Virus record (IMG/VR): IMGVR_UViG_3300033064_000964 | Coordinates: 1-64,000 of that record | Reading direction: 5' to 3' (one strand) | DNA length: 64,000 nt | Source of the DNA: a virus | In this document: in pieces, positions 8,962 through 15,329 of the stretch | Position numbering within the stretch: position 1 is the first letter of the stretch | Layout of the letters: each line of letters begins with the position of its first letter | The notes under the pieces: model-generated | What the model saw: the letters and a program-made list of their open reading frames with translations, nothing else | Databases searched by the model: none | What the model was told of the DNA's origin: nothing | Program-made: the position numbers and the translations under genes

Positions 8962-9230
8962 TGGATCGACGCATCCAGTGTCCGGTGGATGATGCTGCCC
9001 CGGTGGTCACGTCCAAGGAGATCAACGCCTTCCGCATCCTGCCGGAGACGGGCAGGGCGTTCTTCCTCGACTTCATCCACTACTCGCCTGCCAGCCAGAA
9101 GGCAGAGGTGGTGAGCCGGATGCGCGTCCACGAGGATGCTTTGCAAGCCATCCGGGAGCGTCTGTCGAGTGACATCAAGGATGCTCCGTCCTCGGGGATC
9201 ACGATCATCTGGCCGGAAGGGATGAGCTGA
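8961..9230 (+). CDS. Hypothetical phage protein
   Basis: 89 residues, ATG overlapping the previous stop; a GTG three bases upstream is an alternative start. Mixed alpha/beta composition with no recognised motif. Its stop overlaps the next start, placing it in the same structural operon. Confidence 0.6.
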   Translation: MDRRIQCPVDDAAPVVTSKEINAFRILPETGRAFFLDFIHYSPASQKAEVVSRMRVHEDALQAIRERLSSDIKDAPSSGITIIWPEGMS

Positions 9231-10195
9231 TGGCTGTCGCATTCTTCCCAGGGCAGGAGGTGGTCCGGGGCGACCTCGACATCTTCATCAAGGACAGCTC
9301 CAGCACACCGACGACTCCGGTGTCGATCACCTACGCGCTGTACTACGTGGACCCGGGGCCGCCGGAGAGCGAAGTGCTCATCGGGGCAGACCCGGCTCGT
9401 GTGCCGGTGAACCCAGCCGTGGGCGAATACTACGCCTCGCTGTTGATCCCGGCGGGAGCCACCGTGGGCACCTACCGCATCCGCTGGACCATCCAGGAGG
9501 CTGTGGGCACCCCGTTCATGCAGGTGGTCCAGGAGTTCGCTGTCGTGGTGAGCGGGACTGTCGTGGCGAGTCCCTACAGCACGGTCGAGCAGGAGATGAT
9601 CGACTGCCTGCGGGTGATGCTTCGGGACAACAACCCCGACCGCAACTACCACTTCCGACCGCCTGAGCACGAGGCGGACATCGGGGCCTACAACCGGGTC
9701 TTCGGCTACGTCTGGGAGGAGGCTGAGCTGTACCAGTACCTCCTGCGAGCTGTGGACTGGTGGGACATGTTCCCGCCCCGCACCTACGTCGGCACCATCG
9801 CCAAGCTCGTCAACGAGAATCCTTCCTGGCGGACGGCCATCTACTACGGTGGGATGCAGTTCGCCTTGATGGCCCTGGCGATCAACTGGGTTCACGAGGA
9901 GTTCGACTACTCCATCGGCGGGGTCAGCCTCTCCATCGAGAAGTCCTCGAAGTACGAGAGCCTCAAGAGCAACGCCGAGGGCCAGTTCGACAAGGCCGTC
10001 GAGGCGAAGCAACGGACGGTGAAGTTCATCCGAGGACTCCAGCAGCCGAAGTACGGCATCGGCATCCGCTCTGCCTTCGGCCCCCAGGTCGGTCGGGGCA
10101 TCCTGAGCCCGAGGAACTTCTTGGTATTGCCCTGGGCTGTGATGTGCGGTAGCGTCCTGGCATATGCCGAGCAGGTGTCCTCATTGTTCGTGTGA
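9230..10195 (+). CDS. Virion neck/connector-type structural protein
   Basis: 321 residues in two parts. Residues 1-110 form a beta-rich module (YALYYVDPGPP, GTYRIRWTI). The rest is a helical domain with DNNPDRNYHFRPP, ALAINWVHEEFDYSIGG, SLSIEKSSKYESLK and GIGIRSAFGP-GRGILSPRNF. I recognise this C-terminal domain as one conserved among large-phage virion proteins, without a firm name. The last ~22 residues after SPRNF have AT-richer codons and overlap the endonuclease gene by 32 bp, so the natural 3' end may have been replaced. Confidence 0.65.
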   Translation: MAVAFFPGQEVVRGDLDIFIKDSSSTPTTPVSITYALYYVDPGPPESEVLIGADPARVPVNPAVGEYYASLLIPAGATVGTYRIRWTIQEAVGTPFMQVVQEFAVVVSGTVVASPYSTVEQEMIDCLRVMLRDNNPDRNYHFRPPEHEADIGAYNRVFGYVWEEAELYQYLLRAVDWWDMFPPRTYVGTIAKLVNENPSWRTAIYYGGMQFALMALAINWVHEEFDYSIGGVSLSIEKSSKYESLKSNAEGQFDKAVEAKQRTVKFIRGLQQPKYGIGIRSAFGPQVGRGILSPRNFLVLPWAVMCGSVLAYAEQVSSLFV

Positions 10196-11486
10196 TTTCC
10201 CAGGTGACCGGCTAAATGCCCGCCACTTGTCGATCTGCAATCCTTCCAGTCGCCCTTCCGTTCCGCCCTGCCTCTGTGGGCACGAGAGCACCAGCCTCAC
10301 GCAGATGAAGCGGCATCGCCGTTCCTGCGACATTTGGAAGGGCCGGGACAAGCAGGCCGTTCAGCAGGCCCGTACCGAGTCCACCTTCGAGGACAGGTAC
10401 GGCGAGGGTGTCACCAACGCCCGGCACGTCCCGGAGGCTGAGAAGCGCCGCAAAGCGACGGTGCTGGAGCGGTACGGGGCCGAGAACGTCTTTTGCAAGG
10501 ACTCGGCGGTGTTCGACCAGGTGCAGGAGTCACTGGAGGGCAAGAGGCCGGTGCTCAAGGGGGCCGACAATCCGTTTGCCAAGCCCGAGGTCCAGGAGAG
10601 GATTCGACAGCACTGGCAGCGAGAGCACGGGGTTGATGGCCCTCAGCAGGTCCCGGAGATCAGAGCCCGCACGAGGGAGACGAACATCGAGCGGTACGGG
10701 GGTGAGCTACTGGCATCCTCTGAGCTGGCGGCCAAGGCAAGGGAGACGAACCTGGAGAGGTACGGTGACGAGTTCCCGCAACGGGCGGAAGAGGTGAAGG
10801 CTAGGACGCAGGAGACAAACGATGAGCGGTACGGAGTGCCGTGGACCTCGATGGACCCGGAGGTACGAGCGAAGCAGCTCGCCACGATGGAGGCCCGGTA
10901 CGGGTCGCACTTCCTCGCGTCAGATGAGGGCAAAGGCATCGTCCGGGCCGCGATGCTGGAGAGGCACGGGGTCGAGTTCCCTGGTGAGATGGATGGGCAC
11001 TGGGAGAAGGCTGTCACGGCCTTCCGCGAGAGGTACGGGGTAGACCACCCACTCCAGGACCCAGAGATTCTTGCCCGTGCTCGTCAAACGTGCATCGACA
11101 GGTATGGAACACCGTTCCCCGGGCTGATGGCAGAAGGACCAAACAGGCTCGAACAGCGGGTGTGGGACATGGCTCCGCAGTTGATGTTCACAGGGGGTGG
11201 GTCGTTCTGGCGTCGGCTCCCCATGCTCAACGCCTACAAGAACCCGGACTTCATCCGGCCCGGCCCGGACCTAGAGCACCCATTCAGAGGGGCTACGAAG
11301 ATTGTCGAGGTGTTCGGGGACTACTGGCACGGGCGAATGAAGACAGGTCAGGCTGGGTTCGAGCACGAGCAGGAGTTGATCGATGGCTTCGCGGACATCG
11401 GGTTCGAGTGCCTGGTGGTATGGGAGCATCAGGTGAAGGCTGATCCTGATGATGTCAAGCACCGGATTAGTGCTTTCCTCGTGTAG
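10164..11486 (+). CDS. Vsr-like homing endonuclease with ERYG repeats
   Basis: 440 residues. The N-terminus has a CPHC zinc motif and a CLCGHES-x-H finger-like segment. The middle carries at least five copies of a T-x(3)-ERYG repeat spaced about 25-30 residues apart, a DNA-contacting repeat typical of phage homing endonucleases. The C-terminus has KNPDFIRPG, KIVEVFGDYWHG and ECLVVWEHQV, the very-short-patch-repair (Vsr/EDxHD) nuclease core. It begins inside the 3' end of the preceding structural gene (32-bp overlap). Its presumed role is self-spread by cutting the allele that lacks it. Confidence 0.85.
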   Translation: MPSRCPHCSCDFPGDRLNARHLSICNPSSRPSVPPCLCGHESTSLTQMKRHRRSCDIWKGRDKQAVQQARTESTFEDRYGEGVTNARHVPEAEKRRKATVLERYGAENVFCKDSAVFDQVQESLEGKRPVLKGADNPFAKPEVQERIRQHWQREHGVDGPQQVPEIRARTRETNIERYGGELLASSELAAKARETNLERYGDEFPQRAEEVKARTQETNDERYGVPWTSMDPEVRAKQLATMEARYGSHFLASDEGKGIVRAAMLERHGVEFPGEMDGHWEKAVTAFRERYGVDHPLQDPEILARARQTCIDRYGTPFPGLMAEGPNRLEQRVWDMAPQLMFTGGGSFWRRLPMLNAYKNPDFIRPGPDLEHPFRGATKIVEVFGDYWHGRMKTGQAGFEHEQELIDGFADIGFECLVVWEHQVKADPDDVKHRISAFLV

Positions 11487-11498
11487 AGTGCGCGGCCC

Positions 11499-11513
11499 GC
11501 ACCGATCCGGTGC
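11499..11513 (+). terminator. Small hairpin after endonuclease gene
   Basis: GCACCG-ATC-CGGTGC, a 6-bp stem 12 bp after the endonuclease stop and 17 bp before the lipoprotein start. It could be a weak terminator; there is no U tract. Confidence 0.3.
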
Positions 11514-11530
11514 TTGCCAAGGAGGCTTCT

Positions 11531-11776
11531 ATGCCCCGTTCGCTCAAGTTCGCACTGACCGCCCTGTCCATCCTGCTGCTCGGCACCCTGGTTGCCGTGA
11601 GCTGCACGGACGACGGTGACGACGATGACTCCGCTGTGACCGATGACGACGACTCCGCAGTCGTGGCCGACGACGACGACTCGGCGGGCGACGACGACTC
11701 GGCGGGCGACGACGACTCGGCCCCCAAGGGTGACGATGACGACTCCGGCGGTGATGACGACGACTCAGCCAGGTAG
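11531..11776 (+). CDS. Predicted lipoprotein with Asp-Ser-Ala tracts
   Basis: 81 residues from the ATG at 11531, with AAGGAG 7 bases upstream. It has a Lys/Arg start, a hydrophobic core and a cysteine in VAVSC, which fits a lipoprotein signal although the -3 residue is not typical. The mature part is almost entirely repeats of the form GDDDDSA, GDDDSA and VADDDDSA, with no globular domain. Such tracts are familiar as linkers in deltaproteobacterial/Myxococcota lipoproteins, so it may have been acquired from the host. It would sit on the inner face of the outer membrane or be exposed at the surface. Confidence 0.75.
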   Translation: MPRSLKFALTALSILLLGTLVAVSCTDDGDDDDSAVTDDDDSAVVADDDDSAGDDDSAGDDDSAPKGDDDDSGGDDDDSAR

Positions 11777-11780
11777 TCAG

Positions 11781-12155
11781 ATGGTGGTCATCGGCCTCGA
11801 CATCGACTCGACGGTGGTGACCCACGCCTACCCCGCGATGGGGGAGGACATCGGAGCCGTCCCCTGGCTCAAGATGGCCCTGGAGAAGTACCCGGTCCTC
11901 CGCATCATGCTCTGCACCATGCGCAGCGGGGACACGCTGGAGCTGGCGAAGCTCTGGCTGGAGGAGCGGGGAATCCCGGTGTGGGCTCTGAACGCCCACC
12001 CGGAGCAGGGGGAGTGGACGGAGTCCCCGAAGCCCTACGCCCACTACTACCTGGATGACCGGGCAGTAGGGGTGCCCCTCCGGCCTGACCGCTGCATCGA
12101 CTGGGAGAAGTACGGCCCGATGTTGATGGCCGACCTCGAACGGGACCTTGGGTAA
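11781..12155 (+). CDS. HAD-fold phosphatase-like protein
   Basis: 124 residues. Motif I is GLDIDSTV (DxDxT), motif II is the Thr of LCTMRSG, and YYLDDRAVG supplies the acidic motif near the C-terminus. The order and spacing match small HAD hydrolases related to deoxynucleotidase or sugar-phosphatase types. Substrate cannot be told. The start ATG follows the lipoprotein stop by 4 bp with a weak ribosome site. Nucleotide recycling is a plausible role in a phage. Confidence 0.7.
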   Translation: MVVIGLDIDSTVVTHAYPAMGEDIGAVPWLKMALEKYPVLRIMLCTMRSGDTLELAKLWLEERGIPVWALNAHPEQGEWTESPKPYAHYYLDDRAVGVPLRPDRCIDWEKYGPMLMADLERDLG

Positions 12156-12164
12156 GGTGGCTCC

Positions 12165-12476
12165 ATGAACCGCCGCAACGCCCTCAAGTCCATCGCCGCC
12201 GCTGCCGGAGGGCTCGCCCTCATCGGCATCCCCTCTGCCGCTGCTGCCCAGCAGCTCCGCAAGGTCGAGACCCTCGTGTCCGGCGGGTGGGGCGACATCC
12301 CGTGGGAGCAGCTCAAGAAGGGCGACATCTTCCGCCTGGTGAACCCGGACGGGACCATCGCGGACGCGGGCACCGTGCGGGAGGTCAGCATCGTCCGGCA
12401 GAAGCCTGAGCGGGTGAGCGTGGCGAGAGGTACGTGGTTGGTCGTCTGTGACAGCATGACCATCCCCTTGCCCTAG
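12165..12476 (+). CDS. Small exported protein with Tat-like signal
   Basis: 103 residues. The N-terminus MNRRNALK is followed by a long Ala/Gly-rich weakly hydrophobic stretch ending in SAAAAQ. That is a twin-arginine (Tat) type signal with an AxA cleavage site near residue 28. The mature ~75 residues (GWGDIPWEQLKKGDIF, NPDGTIADAGT) are compact and unrecognised. Export of a folded phage protein to the periplasm is unusual. An ordinary Sec signal is possible. Confidence 0.6.
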   Translation: MNRRNALKSIAAAAGGLALIGIPSAAAAQQLRKVETLVSGGWGDIPWEQLKKGDIFRLVNPDGTIADAGTVREVSIVRQKPERVSVARGTWLVVCDSMTIPLP

Positions 12477-12521
12477 CGTTTCTCGTTTGATTCTGGCACC
12501 TTGAAGGGCTGGAGGTGCCAA

Positions 12522-12749
12522 ATGGCCCACACGACGAGCATCCTGGACACGTATCGAGCCGAAGACCTGTTCCCCACTGTCGGCACGCTGGCGGGTTTCC
12601 AGCACCGGCAGAAGATGGCGAACGACCCGAAGTACCGGGCTGTGCAGCAGCGCAAGGACCGCGTTCCGACGACGCTGCTGGCGAGCCTCGGCAGGCATCC
12701 GGCCCCGACGATGAGGGAAGTGCTGGGGATCGCCATCGGCGGCCACTGA
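12522..12749 (+). CDS. Hypothetical phage protein
   Basis: 75 residues from an ATG with GGAGGTG 5 bases upstream. It is a charged, helical protein with no recognised motif (MAHTTSILDTYRAEDLF start). An upstream in-frame TTG at 12501 is less likely because it precedes the ribosome site. Confidence 0.55.
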   Translation: MAHTTSILDTYRAEDLFPTVGTLAGFQHRQKMANDPKYRAVQQRKDRVPTTLLASLGRHPAPTMREVLGIAIGGH

Positions 12750-13072
12750 CCTTCCTGCGGCGGGTCCTCGACTGGGCTGACCAGGGCCGGGAGCACGGCA
12801 TCCCCACCTGTTGCGGTCTTCGCTTCGGCCTCGGCATGGAGCGGCCCAAAGTCGGCTGGGTCCTCCCACACCCGATTCTTCGCCCCTGGGTTCGCCTGCA
12901 TTCGCTGGCGTTGACCCCACGACACGCTTTCGCCACCCTCGACCAGCAAGGCTACGTCCCCTGTGAGTACCACCTCGCTCGCTGGGTCCTGACCGGCAAG
13001 CGCCCGGACATCCGGCAGGACGAGTTCCATGAGAAGTGGGACTTCACCAGGCCGGACATCAGCCAGGACTAG
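12746..13072 (+). CDS. Small phage protein with non-ATG start
   Basis: About 108 residues. In this frame the reading is convincing only after base ~12746. There is no ATG, GTG or TTG before the ATG at 12836, so translation may begin at CTG 12746, overlapping the previous stop (CTGA), or arise by a -1 shift from the preceding gene. The segment HGIPTCCGLRFGLG is like short phage proteins that share a GIPxCC-x-LRF motif. Function unknown. The upstream part of the same open frame (12515-12745) is a shadow of the preceding gene. Confidence 0.5.
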   Translation: MTFLRRVLDWADQGREHGIPTCCGLRFGLGMERPKVGWVLPHPILRPWVRLHSLALTPRHAFATLDQQGYVPCEYHLARWVLTGKRPDIRQDEFHEKWDFTRPDISQD

Positions 13073-13080
13073 CCCTTCAT

Positions 13081-13109
13081 TTGACACCCCCCGACTTTCG
13101 GGGGATACA
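13081..13109 (+). promoter_or_regulatory. Sigma70-like promoter with inverted repeat in spacer
   Basis: TTGACA (13081-13086), a 17-base spacer, then GATACA (13104-13109). The spacer holds a perfect 7-bp inverted repeat CCCCCGA-CTT-TCGGGGG (13088-13104). The site lies between the stop at 13072 and the start at 13154. The repeat may act as a terminator for the upstream gene, as an operator, or both. Confidence 0.5.
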
Positions 13110-13153
13110 CTCTCACCGTCCCGCGAGTAGTCGGGCCGATGGAGGTGTTGTCG

Positions 13154-13693
13154 ATGGAGAAGTACGACCGTGGGATGCAACTCATTGACGCTGGAAGCTC
13201 AAACGCTGATGTCGTCACAGCCCTGAAGGCCGAATACGGCTCCGGCGTGGGCTCGTCGATCATGGCGCAGTGGCGGGCGACCTCTGAGGACCGCATCGCT
13301 GAAGGCATCCGGGCTGCCCGGAAGGCTACCGAGGATGCCGTGCGGGCATCGAAGTGGGCACTCGTCAAGCAGATGCTCTCCGAGGGGCACTCCGGGTACG
13401 CCGCACAGCAGGCGTGCCTGACCCGCTTCCAGTCCGGCGTCGGCAACGAGACCATCGCAGCTCTGAAGGCAGAGCTGGCAGCAGAGCAAGCGGAACCGCC
13501 CGTAGCAGCGCCAGAGCCGCCCGTGGGGGCGTCGCAGGCCATCGTGCCTGTCGAGCTGCCCCGGAGATGCTGGAGTCCGTGGAGGAGCCCTCGACGGCCC
13601 CCGAAGTCGTGGAGCCCGAGGTGCCGTTCGGCACCTTCATCAGCATCAAGGCCATCCAGTCCTGGATGGCCGACATCAACGCCGAGCACCTGA
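13154..13693 (+). CDS. Phage protein, probably frameshifted near 13556
   Basis: Start ATG 13154 has GGAGGTG 7 bases upstream, inside an alternative start at 13139. Residues 1-~133 read well, with helical repeats of an AEYGSGVGSSI/LTRFQSGVGNETI type and a Pro/Glu-rich linker. After PVEL the frame turns into Pro/Ser/Arg-rich nonsense. The linker clearly continues in the -1 frame (APEMLESVEEPSTAPEVVEPE). One extra base near 13555 would fuse both parts. The annotated C-terminus (~44 residues) is therefore doubtful. Confidence 0.5.
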   Translation: MEKYDRGMQLIDAGSSNADVVTALKAEYGSGVGSSIMAQWRATSEDRIAEGIRAARKATEDAVRASKWALVKQMLSEGHSGYAAQQACLTRFQSGVGNETIAALKAELAAEQAEPPVAAPEPPVGASQAIVPVELPRRCWSPWRSPRRPPKSWSPRCRSAPSSASRPSSPGWPTSTPST

Positions 13694-13761
13694 CGCTGAC
13701 CAGCGACGGGAAGCTCTCTGTCCTGGTCCGCCACGGGTACGACCTTGGAGGTACCGAATGA
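13567..13761 (+). CDS. Continuation of frameshifted gene, or separate small ORF
   Basis: 64 residues from ATG 13567 to the stop overlapping the next start. It opens with a Glu/Pro/Val-rich linker matching that of the upstream frame, then a compact domain (GTFISIKAIQSWMADINAEHL, LSVLVRHGYDLGG). There is no proper ribosome site: GGAG abuts the ATG. A natural frameshift, a sequencing error or a split gene all fit. Confidence 0.45.
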   Translation: MLESVEEPSTAPEVVEPEVPFGTFISIKAIQSWMADINAEHLTLTSDGKLSVLVRHGYDLGGTE

Positions 13762-14159
13762 GCGGCCCCAACCTGAAGAACCTGGACCTCACCAACCTGC
13801 GCCTCAAGGCGGTGGTCATGTGCTCCTTCACCCGGAGCGAGGCCACGAACCTCAACCTGTTCCGGGAGATGAGCCACTACCCCGGTGACCTCAAGAAGGG
13901 CGAGGCGTTCTTGTTCCTCGCACGGGGCGGGAACCAGGTGGTCTTCGTCTTCCGTGACCCGACCATCGAGTTCGAGGGCCAGCGGGTGGCCCGCAGGGTC
14001 ATTGACTCCCGGCGGCTCCGGCTGGATGGGGGGACGTGGAACCCCTACATGCTCCAGAACTACGCCAACGAGATCGGGCTACACCTGGTCGGCATCAAGC
14101 GGTTCGAGCAGGTCCACGACGAGATGATGGCCGCGAAGCGGAAGAAGCGGACGACCTGA
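13758..14159 (+). CDS. Hypothetical phage protein
   Basis: 133 residues, GGAGG 8 bases upstream, start overlapping the previous stop. Alpha/beta composition with a FLFLARGGNQVVFVFRDP strand pair and a basic C-terminus (AAKRKKRTT). No family recognised. Stop overlaps the next start. Confidence 0.6.
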   Translation: MSGPNLKNLDLTNLRLKAVVMCSFTRSEATNLNLFREMSHYPGDLKKGEAFLFLARGGNQVVFVFRDPTIEFEGQRVARRVIDSRRLRLDGGTWNPYMLQNYANEIGLHLVGIKRFEQVHDEMMAAKRKKRTT

Positions 14160-14449
14160 TGCACTGCCCCCGATGCGGTGAGCCGCTCCAGCAGATCGAC
14201 CGGACAGAGGACATCGCCCGGCAGCGGAGGAACCTGACCCTCTGGGAGACACACGAGAAGGGCGATGCCCCTCGGGTGGACGAGTCGGAGCACTGGGCCT
14301 GCTTCAATGCTGTGATGGCCTGTGCCTTCGGCAACGGGGCGGGCAGGACCGTCAAGGACCCCCATCTGGTCAAGCTCTTCGTCCACCACCCGTACCGAGG
14401 TACGAACAGTGCCCCCGGCGACTCGTTCTCGATCTCGTGGATCAAGTAG
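14159..14449 (+). CDS. Small protein with N-terminal zinc knuckle
   Basis: 96 residues starting MHCPRCGEPL, a CxxC knuckle; further Cys residues are at ACFNAVMAC. Otherwise unrecognised. It overlaps the previous gene by one base and abuts the next. Confidence 0.55.
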   Translation: MHCPRCGEPLQQIDRTEDIARQRRNLTLWETHEKGDAPRVDESEHWACFNAVMACAFGNGAGRTVKDPHLVKLFVHHPYRGTNSAPGDSFSISWIK

Positions 14450-14701
14450 ATGACCGACCCATGGAATGGCCCTCACATGGAGTTCATCCTCCCTCAAAGC
14501 CGCCTGTTCGGACGGAAGGGGGATGTGGTGCCCATCGTGGTTCTCACCCTCCCTCTCAAGCGGCGGCTTCGGTTCCTGCTGGACGGGAAGATCGTGTTCC
14601 TGGCTGAGATCGTGGAGGCGGGGTACGACACGAGAATCAGGTTCGGACAGTTCAGGGTGCGGAACGCCGTGGGCCACATCTGGCGACGCCTGCGAGGGTA
14701 G
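14450..14701 (+). CDS. Hypothetical phage protein
   Basis: 83 residues. The ATG directly follows the previous TAG. Basic C-terminus (RNAVGHIWRRLRG) and a hydrophobic central strand (VVPIVVLTLPL), possibly membrane-associated but too short and charged to be sure. The last base is the first base of a promoter-like motif. Confidence 0.5.
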   Translation: MTDPWNGPHMEFILPQSRLFGRKGDVVPIVVLTLPLKRRLRFLLDGKIVFLAEIVEAGYDTRIRFGQFRVRNAVGHIWRRLRG

Positions 14702-14712
14702 TTGTCCTATAC
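14701..14712 (+). promoter_or_regulatory. Late-type promoter motif
   Basis: GTTGTCCTATAC matches GTTNNNCTATAC exactly and sits 67 bp upstream of the start at 14780. Downstream, AAAGGAG (14726-14732) would serve an ATG at 14743, but that frame closes after 35 codons. Confidence 0.45.
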
Positions 14713-14779
14713 GTCGTCTCTGACAAAGGAGACGTTCCCCCCATGAGCTACAAGCCCCCCTGCTGGTCGCCTTCATCAC

Positions 14780-15262
14780 ATGCGGAAGGTCGCCTTCATC
14801 ACGCACATCGCCGAGGGCCAGGAGGAACTCGTCGAGGAGGCGAAGTCTGAGCTGGCTGAGACGGTTCGGCTCCCCAAGTTCGGGAGGGGGAAGGCCCAGG
14901 TCCCCGGAGCTGGTGCCCTAGTCCTGAACAGCTCCGCAGGGCAGCGGTCCACCGACTACCCCACGGTGGTCGAGCGGACGATCTTCGTGCAGGGCATCTC
15001 CATCAAGGTGGACGCCCCGGATGCTTCTGGGGAGTTCACGGTGCTGGTGGACATCAACGGTGGCCACGGCCCCCCGGACGCCGTTGGCAGCTTGCTGGCG
15101 GGAGATTCCGAGTCGTTCAGCATCACGGCGGACTTCGAGCTGGCCAAGGGTGATGGCCTCACGGTGAGGATGATGCGGAAGGATGGTCCCGTCCAGGCAT
15201 CGGCCTTCAAGGAGATCGAAGTGCTGCTGGTCCTGGGTCCGGCGAGGAACCCCGGTCCCTAG
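14780..15262 (+). CDS. Hypothetical phage protein, beta-rich C-terminus
   Basis: 160 residues. The N-terminal 40 are helical (EGQEELVEEAKSELAET); the rest is beta-rich with GEFTVLVDINGGHG and EIEVLLVLGP. No good ribosome site precedes ATG 14780. The good site nearby belongs to an ATG at 14743 in another frame, and a 15-bp sequence GGTCGCCTTCATCAC is repeated at 14765 and 14788, so the 5' end may have been rearranged. Sits directly before the VWA gene. Confidence 0.55.
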   Translation: MRKVAFITHIAEGQEELVEEAKSELAETVRLPKFGRGKAQVPGAGALVLNSSAGQRSTDYPTVVERTIFVQGISIKVDAPDASGEFTVLVDINGGHGPPDAVGSLLAGDSESFSITADFELAKGDGLTVRMMRKDGPVQASAFKEIEVLLVLGPARNPGP

Positions 15263-15329
15263 CACTAGGGGGTACGTTTCAATCTCCAGTGGGTAGTCGA
15301 GTCAGATTCACCCCTGGAGATGCTCCCCC

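Noticed and set aside
12515-12745. N-terminal 77 codons of the frame ending at 13072
   Set aside because: This part is an out-of-frame shadow of the gene at 12522-12749; only the part from about 12746 reads as protein.
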